From Andrena cerasifolii (Eukaryota; Arthropoda; Insecta; Hymenoptera; Andrenidae): 64,000 bases of DNA. The DNA lies in contig NW_027484974.1 of assembly GCF_050908995.1 (NCBI RefSeq), positions 1 to 64,000 on the forward strand. The letters are read 5' to 3'. The number at the start of each line of letters is the position of its first letter. Position 1 is the stretch's first letter. Position numbers and translations under genes: made by a program. A model generated the notes under the pieces. It did not search any database. It was not told the origin of the DNA and was given only the letters and a program-made list of their open reading frames with translations. Positions 29,301 through 42,500 of this stretch are shown in pieces.

Positions 29301-30895
29301 TAGAACCGATATTGAAAAACAAATATTGAAAAACCGATATTGAAAAACTGATATTGAAACCGATATTAGAACCGATATTGAAAAACCGATATTGAAAAAC
29401 CGATATTGAAAAACCTATATCGAAAAACTGATATTGCAAAACCGATATTGAAAAACAGATATTGAAAAACCGATATTGAATCCGATATTAGAACCGATAT
29501 TGAAAAACCGATATTGAAAAACAAATATTCAAAAACCGATATTGAAAAACTGCTATTGAAACCGATATTAGAACCGATATTGAAAAACCGATATTGAAAA
29601 ACCGATATTGAAAAACCGATATTGAAAAACCGATATTGAAAAACCGATATTGATTCCGATATTAGAACCGATATTGAAAAACCGATATTGAAAAACCGAT
29701 ATTGAATCCGATATTAGAACCGATATTGAAAAACAAATATTGAAAAACCGATATTGAAAAACTGATATTGAAACCGATATTAGAATCGATATTGAAAAAC
29801 CGATATTGAAAAACCGATATTGAAAAACCTATATCGAAAAACTGATATTGCAAAACCGATATTGAAAAACCGATATTGAAAAACCGATATTGAAAAACCT
29901 ATATCGAAAAACTGATATTGCAAAACCGATATTGAAAAACCGATATTGAATCCGACATTAGAACCGATATTGAAAATCCGATATTGAAAAACAAATATTG
30001 AAAAACTGATATCGAAAAACTGATATCGAAATACTGATATTGAAAAACCGATATTGAAAAACCGATATTGAATCCGATATTAGAACCGATATTCAAAAAC
30101 CGAGATTGGAGAACAAATATTGAAAAACTGATATTGAAAAACCAATATTGAAAAACAAATATTGGAAAACTGATATCGAAAAACTGATATTGAAAAACCG
30201 ATATTGAATCCGATATTAGAACCGATATTCAAAAACCGATATTGGAGAACAAATATTGAAAAACTGATATTGAAAAACCGATATTGAAAAACCGATATTG
30301 AAAAACCGATATTGAATCCGATATTAGAACCGATATTCAAAAACCGATATTGAAAAACCGATATTGAAAATCAAATATTGAAAAACTGATATCGAAATAC
30401 TGATATTGAAAAACCGATATTGAAAAACCGATATTGAATCCGATATTAGAACCGATATTCAAAAACCGATATTGGAGAACAAATATTGAAAAACTGATAT
30501 TGAAAAACCGATATTGAAAAACAAATATTGAAATCTGATATCGAAAAACTGATATTGAAAAACAGATATTGAAAAACCGATATTGAATCCGATATTAGAA
30601 CCGATATTGAAAAACCGATATTGAAAAACAAATATTGAAAAACCGATATTGAAAACTGCTATTGAAACCGATATTAGAACCGATATTGAAAAACCGATAT
30701 TGAAAAACCGATATTGAATCCGATATTAGAACCGATATTGAAAAACCGATATTGAAAAACCGATATTGATTCCGATATTAGAACCGATATTGAAAAACAA
30801 ATATTGAAAAACCGATATTGAAAAACTGATATTGAAACCGATATTAGAACCGATATTGAAAAACCGATATTGAAAAACCGATATTGAATCCGATA
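29301..30895. repeat. Satellite block matching 14.5-15.6 kb
   Basis: 30080-30340 and 30446-30631 match 14983-15243 and 15349-15534 at an offset of 15,097 bp. They share the CCGAGATTGG unit (about 30102) and the 13-bp CAAATATTGAAAT unit (30522-30534). Private changes are CCAATATTG at about 30142 and a lost A at about 30653. Confidence 0.8.
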
Positions 30896-31619
30896 TTAGA
30901 ACCGATATTGAAAAACCGATATTGAAAAACCGATATTGATTCCGATATTAGAACCGATATTGAAAAACAAATATTGAAAAACCGATATTGAAAAACTGAT
31001 ATTGAAACCGATATTAGAACCGATATTGAAAAACCGATATTGAAAAACCGATATTGAAAAACCTATATCGAAAAACTGATATTGCAAAACCGATATTGAA
31101 AAACCGATATTGAATCCGATATTAGAACCGATATTCAAAAACCGATATTGGAGAACAAATATTGAAAAACTGATATTGAAAAACCGATATTGAAAAACAA
31201 ATATTGAAAAACCGATATTGAAACCGATATTAGAACCGATATTCAAAAACCGATATTGAAAACCAAATATTGAAAAACTGATATTGAAAAACCGATATTT
31301 AAAAACCGATATTGAAAAACCGATATTGAATCCGATATTAGAACCGATATTCAAAAACCGATATTGGAGAACAAATATTGAAAAACTGATATTGAAAAAC
31401 CGATATTGAAAAACAAATATTGAAAAACTGATATCGAAAAACTGATATTGAAAAACAGATATTGAAAAACCGATATTGAATCCGATATTAGAACCGATAT
31501 TGAAAAACCGATATTGAAAAACAAATATTCAAAAACCGATATTGAAAAACTGCTATTGAAACCGATATTAGAACCGATATTGAAAAACCGATATTGAAAA
31601 ACCGATATCGAATCCGATA
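30896..31619. repeat. Block repeated at -7,361 bp, copy 2
   Basis: Partner of 23535-24258 with the same length. Right after it the two regions drift out of register through loss of several units, so the duplication is clearly older than the 1,982- or 2,967-bp ones. Confidence 0.78.
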
Positions 31620-34174
31620 TTAGAACCGATATTGAAAAACCGATATTGAAAAACCTATATCGAAAAACTGATATTGCAAAACCGATATTGAAAAACCGAT
31701 ATTGAATCCGATATTAGAACCGATATTGAAAAACAAATATTGAAAAACCGATATTGAAAAACTGATATTGAAACCGATATTAGAACCGATATTGAAAAAC
31801 CGATATTGAAAAACCGATATTGAAAAACCTATATCGAAAAACTGATATTGCAAAACCGATATTGAAAAACAGATATTGAAAAACCGATATTGAATCCGAT
31901 ATTAGAACCGATATTGAAAAACCGATATTGAAAAACCGATATTGAAAAACCGATATTGAATCCGATATTAGAACCGATATTGAAAAACCGATATTGAAAA
32001 ACCGAAATTGAAAAACCGATATTGAATCCAATATTAGAACCGATATTGAAAAACAAATATTGAAAAACCGATATTGAAAAACTGATATTGAAACCGATAT
32101 TAGAACCGATATTGAAAAACCGATATTGAAAAACCGATATTGAATCCGATATTAGAACCGATATTGAAAAACAAATATTGAAAAACCGATATTGAAAAAC
32201 CGATATTGAATCCGATATTAGAACCGATATTGAAAAACCGATATTGAAAAACAAATATTCAAAAACCGATATTGAAAAACTGCTATTGAAACCGATTTTA
32301 GAACCGATATTGAAAAACCGATATTGAAAAACCGATATTGATTCCGATATTAGAACCGATATTGAAAAACCGATATTGAAAAACCGATATTGAATCCGAT
32401 ATTAGAACCGATATTGAAAAACCGATATTGAAAAACTGCTATTGAAACCGATTTTAGAACCGATATTGAAAAACCGATATTGAAAAACCGATATTGAAAA
32501 ACCGATATTGATTCCGATATTAGAACCGATATTGAAAAACCGATATTGAAAAACCGATATTGAATCCGATATTAGAACCGATATTGAAAAACCGATATTG
32601 AATCCGATATTAGAACCGATATTGAAAAACCGATATTGAAAAACAAATATTCAAAAACCGATATTGAAAAACTGCTATTGAAACCGATATTAGAACCGAT
32701 ATGGAAAAACCGATATTGAAAAACCGATATTGAAAAACCGATATTGAATCCAATATTAAAACCGATATTGAAAAACAAATATTGAAAAACCGATATTGAA
32801 AAACTGATATTGAAACCGATATTAGAACCGATATTGAAAAACCGATATTGAAAAACCGATATTCAGAAACCGATATTGAAAAACTGCTATTGAAACCGAT
32901 ATTAGAACCGATATGGAAAAACCGATATTGAAAAACCGATATTGAAAAACCGATATTGAAACCGATATTAGAACCGATATTGAAAAACCGATATTGAATC
33001 CGATATTAGAACCGATATTGAAAAACCGATATTGATTCCGATATTAGAACCGATATTGAAAAACCGATATTGAAAAACAAATATTCAGAAACCGATATTG
33101 AAAAACTGCTATTGAAACCGATATTAGAACCGATATGGAAAAACCGATATTGAAAAACCGATATTGAAAAACCGATATTGAAACCGATATTAGAACCGAT
33201 ATTGAAAAACCGATATTGAAAAACCGATATTGAAAAACCTATATCGAAAAACTGATATTGCAAAACCGATATTGAAAAACAGATATTGAAAAACCGATAT
33301 TGAATCCGATATTAGAACCGATATTGAAAAACCGATATTGAAAAACAAATATTCAAAAACCGATATTGAAAAACTGCTATTGAAACCGATATTAGAACCG
33401 ATATTGAAAAACCGATATTGAAAAACCGATATTGAAAAACCGATATTGATTCCGATATTAGAACCGATATTGAAAAACCGATATTGAAAAACCGATATTG
33501 AATCCGATATTAGAACCGATATTGAAAAACAAATATTGAAAAACCGATATTGAAAAACTGATATTGAAACCGATATTAGAACCGATATTGAAAAACCGAT
33601 ATTGAAAAACCTATATCGAAAAACTGATATTGCAAAACCGATATTGAAAAACCGATATTGAAAAACCGATATTGAAAAACCTATATCGAAAAACTGATAT
33701 TGCAAAACCGATATTGAAAAACCGATATTGAATCCGACATTAGAACCGATATTCAAAAACCGATATTGGAGAACAAATATTGAAAAACTGATATTGAAAA
33801 ACCGATATTGAAAAACCGATATTGAAAAACCTATATCGAAAAACTGATATTGCAAAACCGATATTGAATCCGATATTAGAACCGATATTGAAAAACCGAT
33901 ATTGTACAGCAAATATTGAAAAACTGATATCGAAAAACTGATATTGAAAAACCGACATTGAAACCGATATTAGAACCGATATTGAAAAACCGATATTGAA
34001 AAACCGATATTGAATCCGATATTAGAACCGATATTGAAAAACCGATATTGAAAAACCGATATTGAATCCGATATTAGAACCGATATTGAAAAACAAATAT
34101 TGAAAAACCGATATTGAAAAACTGATATTGAAACCGATATTAGAACCGATATTGAAAAACCGATATTGAAAAAC
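31620..34174. repeat. Satellite zone with CCGATATGG units and second GTACAGC marker
   Basis: CCGATATGGAAAAA units occur at about 32698, 32909 and 33132, in the same context as those at 25.5-26.8 kb; this variant is not seen elsewhere. 33006-33912 matches 26700-27540 with 66 bp inserted. The GTACAGC marker is at 33904-33910. A single T-to-C change at about 33956 (CCGACATTG) makes a true ATG on the - strand that the related copy near 27.6 kb lacks. Confidence 0.78.
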
Positions 34175-34883
34175 CTATATCGAAAAACTGATATTGCAAA
34201 ACCGATATTGAAAAACCGATATTGAATCCGATATTAGAACCGATATTGAAAAACCGATATTGAAAAACCTATATCGAAAAACTGATATTGAAAAACCGAT
34301 ATTGAATCCGATATTAGAACCGATATTCAAAAACCGATATTGGAGAACAAATATTGAAAAACTGATATTGAAAAACCGATATTGAAAAACAAATATTGAA
34401 AAACCGATATTGAAACCGATATTAGAACCGATATTCAAAAACCGATATTGAAAACCAAATATTGAAAAACTGATATTGAAAAACCGATATTTAAAAACCG
34501 ATATTGAAAAACCGATATTGAATCCGATATTAGAACCGATATTCAAAAACCGATATTGGAGAACAAATATTGAAAAACTGATATTGAAAAACCGATATTG
34601 AAAAACAAATATTGAAAAACTGATATCGAAAAACTGATATTGAAAAACAGATATTGAAAAACCGATATTGAATCCGATATTAGAACCGATATTGAAAAAC
34701 CGATATTGAAAAACAAATATTCAAAAACCGATATTGAAAAATTGCTATTGAAACCGATATTAGAACCGATATTGAAAAACCGATATTGAAAAACCGATAT
34801 TGAATCCGATATTAGAACCGATATTGAAAAACAAATATTGAAAAACCGATATTGAAAAACTGATATTGAAACCGATATTAGAA

Positions 34884-34981
34884 CCGATATTGAAAAACCG
34901 ATATTGAAAAACCGATATTGAAAAACCGATATTGAAAAACCGATATTGAAAAACCGATATTGAAAAACCGATATTGAAAAA
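34884..34981. repeat. Longest pure run of the canonical 14-mer (7 units)
   Basis: Seven CCGATATTGAAAAA units in a row, between a CCGATATTAGAA unit and a CCGATATTGAAT unit. Other long runs have six (27796-27879, 36782-36865) or five units (42653-42722). I found none longer, so the array is not made of long homogeneous stretches. Confidence 0.8.
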
Positions 34982-36221
34982 CCGATATTGAATCCGATAT
35001 TAGAACTGATATCGAAAAACTGATATTGAAAAACAGATATTGAAAAACCGATATTGAATCCGATATTAGAACCGATATTGAAAAACCGATATTGAAAAAC
35101 AAATATTCAAAAACCGATATTGAAAAACTGCTATTGAAACCGATATTAGAACCGATATTGAAAAACCGATATTGAAAAACCGATATTGAAAAACCGATAT
35201 TGAAAAACCGATATTGAAAAACCGATATTGAATCCGATATTAGAACCGATATTGAAAAACAAATATTGAAAAACCGATATTGAAAAACTGATATTGAAAC
35301 CGATATTAGAACCGATATTGAAAAACCGATATTGAAAAACCGATATTGAAAAACCTATATCGAAAAACTGATATTGCAAAACCGATATTGAAAAACCGAT
35401 ATTGAAAACCCGATATTGAAAAACCTATATCGAAAAACTGATATTGCAAAACCGATATTGAAAAACCGATATTGAATCCGATATTAGAACCGATATTGAA
35501 AAACCGATATTGAAAAACCTATATCGAAAAACTGATATTGAAAAACCGATATTGAATCCGATATTAGAACCGATATTCAAAAACCGATATTGGAGAACAA
35601 ATATTGAAAAACTGATATTGAAAAACCGATATTGAAAAACAAATATTGAAAAACCGATATTGAAACCGATATTAGAACCGATATTCAAAAACCGATATTG
35701 AAAACCAAATATTGAAAAACTGATATTGAAAAACCGATATTTAAAAACCGATATTGAAAAACCGATATTGAATCCGATATTAGAACCGATATTCAAAAAC
35801 CGATATTGGAGAACAAATATTGAAAAACTGATATTGAAAAACCGATATTGAAAAACAAATATTGAAAAACTGATATCGAAAAACTGATATTGAAAAACAG
35901 ATATTGAAACCGATATTAGAACCGATATTGAAAAACCGATATTGAAAAACCGATATTGAAAAACCGATATTGAAAAACCGATATTGAAAAACCGATATTG
36001 AATCCGATATTAGAACCGATATTGAAAAACAAATATTGAAAAACCGATATTGAAAAACTGATATTGAAACCGATATTAGAACCGATATTGAAAAACCGAT
36101 ATTGAAAAACCGATATTGAAAAACCGATATTGAAAAACCGATATTGAATCCGATATTAGAACCGATATTGAAAAACAAATATTGAAAAACCGATATTGAA
36201 AAACTGATATTGAAACCGATA

Positions 36222-39121
36222 TTAGAACCGATATTGAAAAACCGATATTGAAAAACCTATATCGAAAAACTGATATTGCAAAACCGATATTGAAAAACCG
36301 ATATTGAATCCGATATTAGAACCGATATTCAAAAACCGATATTGGAGAACAAATATTGAAAAACTGATATTGAAAAACCGATATTGAAAAACAAATATTG
36401 AAAAACCGATATTGAAACCGATATTAGAACCGATATTCAAAAACCGATATTGAAAACCAAATATTGAAAAACTGATATTGAAAAACCGATATTTAAAAAC
36501 CGATATTGAAAAACCGATATTGAATCCGATATTAGAACCGATATTCAAAAACCGATATTGGAGAACAAATATTGAAAAACTGATATTGAAAAACCGATAT
36601 TGAAAAACAAATATTGAAAAACTGATATCGAAAAACTGATATTGAAAAACAGATATTGAAAAACCGATATTGAATCCGATATTAGAACCGATATTGAAAA
36701 ACCGATATTGAAAAACAAATATTCAAAAACCGATATTGAAAAACTGCTATTGAAACCGATATTAGAACCGATATTTAAAAACCGATATTGAAAAACCGAT
36801 ATTGAAAAACCGATATTGAAAAACCGATATTGAAAAACCGATATTGAAAAACCGATATTGAAAAACCGATATTGAATCCGATATTAGAACCGATATTGAA
36901 AAACAAATATTGAAAAACCGATATTGAAAAACTGATATTGAAACCGATATTAGAACCGATATTGAAAAACCGATATTGAAAAACCGATATTGAAAAACCT
37001 ATATCGAAAAACTGATATTGCAAAACCGATATTGAAAAACCGATATTGAAAACCCGATATTGAAAAACCTATATCGAAAAACTGATATTGCAAAACCGAT
37101 ATTGAAAAACCGTTATTGAATCCGATATTAGAACCGATATTGAAAAACAAATATTGAAAAACCGATATTGAAAAACTGATATTGAAACCGATATTAGAAC
37201 CGATATTGAAAAACCGATATTGAAAAACCGATATTGAAAAACCTATATCGAAAAACTGATATTGCAAAACCGATATTGAAAAACCGATATCGAAAAACCG
37301 ATATTGAAAAACCTATATCGAAAAACTGATATTGCAAAACCGATATTGAAAAACCGATATTGAAAAACCTATATCGAAAAACTGATATTGAAAAACCGAT
37401 ATTGAATCCGATATTAGAACCGATATTGAAAAACCGATAACAATATCGGTACAAACAGCAAATATTGAAAAACTGATATCGAAAAACTGATATTGAAAAA
37501 CCGATATTGAATCCGATATTAGAACCGATATTGAAAAACCGATATTGAAAAACAAATATTCAAAAACCGATATTGAAAAACTGCTATTGAAACCGATATT
37601 AGAACCGATATTGAAAAACTGCTATTGAAACCGATATTAGAACCGATATTGAAAAACTGCTATTGAAACCGATATTAGAACCGATATTGAAAAACCGATA
37701 TTGAAAAACCCATATTGAATCCGATATTAGAACCGATATTGAAAAACCGATATTGAAAAACCGATATTGAATCCGATATTAGAACCGATATTGAAAAACA
37801 AATATTGAAAAACCGATATTGAAAAACTGATATTGAAACCGATATTAGAACCGATATTGAAAAACCGATATTGAAAAACCTATATCGAAAAACTGATATT
37901 GCAAAACCGATATTGAAAAACCGATATTGAATCCGATATTAGAACCGATATTGAAAAACCGATATTGAAAAACCTATATCGAAAAACTGATATTGAAAAA
38001 CCGATATTGAATCCGATATTAGAACCGATATTCAAAAACCGATATTGGAGAACAAATATTGAAAAACTGATATTGAAAAACCGATATTGAAAAACAAATA
38101 TTGAAAAACCGATATTGAAACCGATATTAGAACCGATATTCAAAAACCGATATTGAAAACCAAATATTGAAAAACTGATATTGAAAAACCGATATTTAAA
38201 AACCGATATTGAAAAACCGATATTGAATCCGATATTAGAACCGATATTCAAAAACCGATATTGGAGAACAAATATTGAAAAACTGATATTGAAAAACCGA
38301 TATTGAAAAACAAATATTGAAAAACTGATATCGAAAAACTGATATTGAAAAACAGATATTGAAAAACCGATATTGAATCCGATATTAGAACCGACATTGA
38401 AAAACCGATATTGAAAAACAAATATTCAAAAACCGATATTGAAAAACTGCTATTGAAACCGATATTAGAACCGATATTGAAAAACCGATATTGAAAAACC
38501 GATATTGAATCCGATATTAGAACCGATATTGAAAAACAAATATTGAAAAACCGATATTGAAAAACTGATATTGAAACCGATATTAGAACCGATATTGAAA
38601 AACCGATATTGAAAAACCGATATTGAAAAACCGATATTGAATCCGATATTAGAACCGATATTGAAAAACAAATATTGAAAAACCGATATTGAAAAACTGA
38701 TATTGAAACCGATATTAGAACCGATATTGAAAAACCGATATTGAAAAACCTATATCGAAAAACTGATATTGCAAAACCGATATTGAAAAACCGATATTGA
38801 ATCCGATATTAGAACCGATATTGAAAAACCGATATTGAAAAACCTATATCGAAAAACTGATATTGAAAAACCGATATTGAATCCGATATTAGAACCGATA
38901 TTCAAAAACCGATATTGGAGAACAAATATTGAAAAACTGATATTGAAAAACCGATATTGAAAAACAAATATTGAAAAACCGATATTGAAAGCGATATTAG
39001 AACCGATATTCAAAAACCGATATTGAAAACCAAATATTGAAAAACTGATATTGAAAAACCGATATTTAAAAACCGATATTGAAAAACCGATATTGAATCC
39101 GATATTAGAACCGATATTCAA
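36222..39121. repeat. 9.28-kb higher-order repeat, copy 1
   Basis: Landmarks recur to the right: 36222 at 45515 (+9,293), 36950, 37194 and 37313 at +9,279, 37880 at 47121 (+9,241), 38750 at 48005 (+9,255). The strict core is about 36950-37560, which includes the inverted hairpin mutation. Small offset changes equal one to a few units, for example one CTGCTATTG block extra at 37616-37680. Confidence 0.85.
37433..37450. other. Inverted micro-insertion forming a 7-bp hairpin, copy 1
   Basis: ACCGATA (37433-37439), loop ACAA, TATCGGT (37444-37450) is a perfect inverted repeat. ACAATATCGGT is the reverse complement of ACCGATATTGT, so 11 nt of the array are copied in the opposite orientation. The site corresponds to the CCGATATTGTACAGC units elsewhere, with the inverted copy replacing TTGT and a 4-nt addition before CAGC (net +11 nt). 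This is the classic form of a local template switch during replication; a function as a terminator or protein site is not supported. Confidence 0.85.
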
Positions 39122-39512
39122 AAACCGATATTGGAAAACAAATATTGAAAAACTGATATTGAAAAACCGATATTGAAAAACAAATATTGAAAAACTGATA
39201 TCGAAAAACTGATATTGAAAAACGGATATTGAAAAACCGATATTGAATCCGATATTAGAACCGATATTGAAAAACCGATATTGAAAAACAAATATTCAAA
39301 AACCGATATTGAAAAACTGCTATTGAAACCGATATTAGAACCGATATTGAAAAACCGATATTGAAAAACCGATATTGAAAAACCGATATTGAATCCGATA
39401 TTAGAACCGATATTGAAAAACTGATATTGAAACCGATATTAGAACCGATATTGAAAAACCGATATTGAAAAACCGATATTGAAAAACCTATATCGAAAAA
39501 CTGATATTGCAA
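38750..39512. repeat. Block repeated at +5,254 bp
   Basis: 38750-39121 and 39255-39512 match 44004-44375 and 44509-44766 at one constant offset. Both copies contain the CAAATATTC - CTGCTATTG string and a CCTATATCG end, and both carry CGGATATTG in place of the usual CAGATATTG (about 39222 and 44476). The related copy near 48477 also has CGGATATTG, so that change predates all three blocks. Confidence 0.8.
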
Positions 39513-42500
39513 AACCGATATTGAAAAACCGATATCGAAAAACCGATATTGAAAAACCTATATCGAAAAACTGATATTGCAAAACCGATATTGAAAAACC
39601 GATATTGAAAAACCGATATTGAAAAACCTATATCGAAAAACTGATATTGAAAAACCGATATTGAAAAACTGATATTGAAACCGATATTAGAACCGATATT
39701 GAAAAACCGATATTGAAAAACTGATATTGAAACCGATATTAGAACCGATATTGAAAAACCGATATTGAAAAACCGATATTGAAAAACCTATATCGAAAAA
39801 CTGATATTGCAAAACCGATATTGAAAAACCGATATTGAATCCGATATTAGAACCGATATTGAAAAACCGATATTGAAAAACCTATATCGAAAAACTGATA
39901 TTGAAAAACCGATATTGAATCCGATATTAGAACCGATATTCAAAAACCGATATTGGAGAACAAATATTGAAAAACTGATATTGAAAAACCGATATTGAAA
40001 AACAAATATTGAAAAACCGATATTGAAACCGATATTAGAACCGATATTCAAAAACCGATATTGAAAACCAAATATTGAAAAACTGATATTGAAAAACCGA
40101 TATTTAAAAACCGATATTGAAAAACCGATATTGAATCCGATATTAGAACCGATATTCAAAAACCGATATTGGAGAACAAATATTGAAAAACTGATATTGA
40201 AAAACCGATATTGAAAAACAAATATTGAAAAACTGATATTGAAAAACCGATATTGAAAAACCGATATTAGAACCGATATTGAAAAACAAATATTGAAAAA
40301 CCGATATTGAAAAACTGATATTGAAACCGATATTAGAACCGATATTGAAAAACCGATATTGAAAAACCGATATTGAATCCGATATTAGAACCGATATTGA
40401 AAAACAAATATTGAAAAACCGATATTGAAAAACTGATATTGAAACCGATATTAGAACCGATATTGAAAAACCGATATTGAAAAACCTATATCGAAAAACT
40501 GATATTGCAAAACCGATATTGAAAAACCGATATTGAATCCGATATTAGAACCGATATTCAAAAACCGATATTGGAGAACAAATATTGAAAAACTGATATT
40601 GAAAAACCGATATTGAAAAACAAATATTGAAAAACCGATATTGAAACCGATATTAGAACCGATATTCAAAAACCGATATTGAAAACCAAATATTGAAAAA
40701 CTGATATTGAAAAACCGATATTTAAAAACCGATATTGAAAAACCGATATTGAATCCGATATTAGAACCGATATTCAAAAACCGATATTGGAGAACAAATA
40801 TTGAAAAACTGATATTGAAAAACCGATATTGAAAAACAAATATTGAAAAACTGATATCGAAAAACTGATATTGAAAAACAGATATTGAAAAACCGATATT
40901 GAATCCGATATTGAATCCGATATTAGAACTGATATCGAAAAACTGATATTGAAAAACAGATATTGAAAAACCGATATTGAATCCGATATTAGAACCGATA
41001 TTGAAAAATCGATATTGAAAAACAAATATTCAAAAACCGATATTGAAAAACTGCTATTGAAACCGATATTAGAACCGATATTGAAAAACCGATATTGAAA
41101 AACCGATATTGAAAAACCGATATTGAAAAACCGATATTGAAAAACCGATATTGAATCCGATATTAGAACCGATATTGAAAAACAAATATTGAAAAACCGA
41201 TATTGAAAAACTGATATTGAAACCGATATTAGAACCGATATTGAAAAACCGATATTGAAAAACCGATATTGAAAAACCTATATCGAAAAACTGATATTGC
41301 AAAACCGATATTGAAAAACCGATATTGAAAACCCGATATTGAAAAACCTATATCGAAAAACTGATATTGCAAAACCGATATTGAAAAACCGGTATTGAAT
41401 CCGATATTAGAACCGATATTGAAAAACCGATATTGAAAAACCTATATCGAAAAACTGATATTGAAAAACCGATATTGAATCCGATATTAGAACCGATATT
41501 CAAAAACCGATATTGGAGAACAAATATTGAAAAACTGATATTGAAAAACCGATATTGAAAAACAAATATTGAAAAACCGATATTGAAACCGATATTAGAA
41601 CCGATATTCAAAAACCGATATTGAAAACCAAATATTGAAAAACTGATATTGAAAAACCGATATTTAAAAACCGATATTGAAAAACCGATATTGAATCCGA
41701 TATTAGAACCGATATTCAAAAACCGATATTGGAGAACAAATATTGAAAAACTGATATTGAAAAACCGATATTGAAAAACAAATATTGAAAAACTGATATC
41801 GAAAAACTGATATTGAAAAACAGATATTGAAACCGATATTAGAACCGATATTGAAAAACCGATATTGAAAAACCGATATTGAAAAACCGATATTGAAAAA
41901 CCGATATTGAATCCGATATTAGAACCGATATTGAAAAACAAATATTGAAAAACCGATATTGAAAAACTGATATTGAAACCGATATTAGAACCGATATTGA
42001 AAAACCGATATTGAAAAACCGATATTGAAAAACCGATATTGAAAAACCGATATTGAATCCGATATTAGAACCGATATTGAAAAACAAATATTGAAAAACC
42101 GATATTGAAAAACTGATATTGAAACCGATATTAGAACCGATATTGAAAAACCGATATTGAAAAACCTATATCGAAAAACTGATATTGCAAAACCGATATT
42201 GAAAAACCGATATTGAATCCGATATTAGAACCGATATTCAAAAACCGATATTGGAGAACAAATATTGAAAAACTGATATTGAAAAACCGATATTGAAAAA
42301 CAAATATTGAAAAACCGATATTGAAACCGATATTAGAACCGATATTCAAAAACCGATATTGAAAACCAAATATTGAAAAACTGATATTGAAAAACCGATA
42401 TTTAAAAACCGATATTGAAAAACCGATATTGAATCCGATATTAGAACCGATATTCAAAAACCGATATTGGAGAACAAATATTGAAAAACTGATATTGAAA

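Noticed and set aside
37433..37450. Transcription terminator hairpin
   Set aside because: The stem is 7 bp and AT-rich, with no T-run after it on either strand in the proper place and no gene upstream. A mutation scar explains it better.
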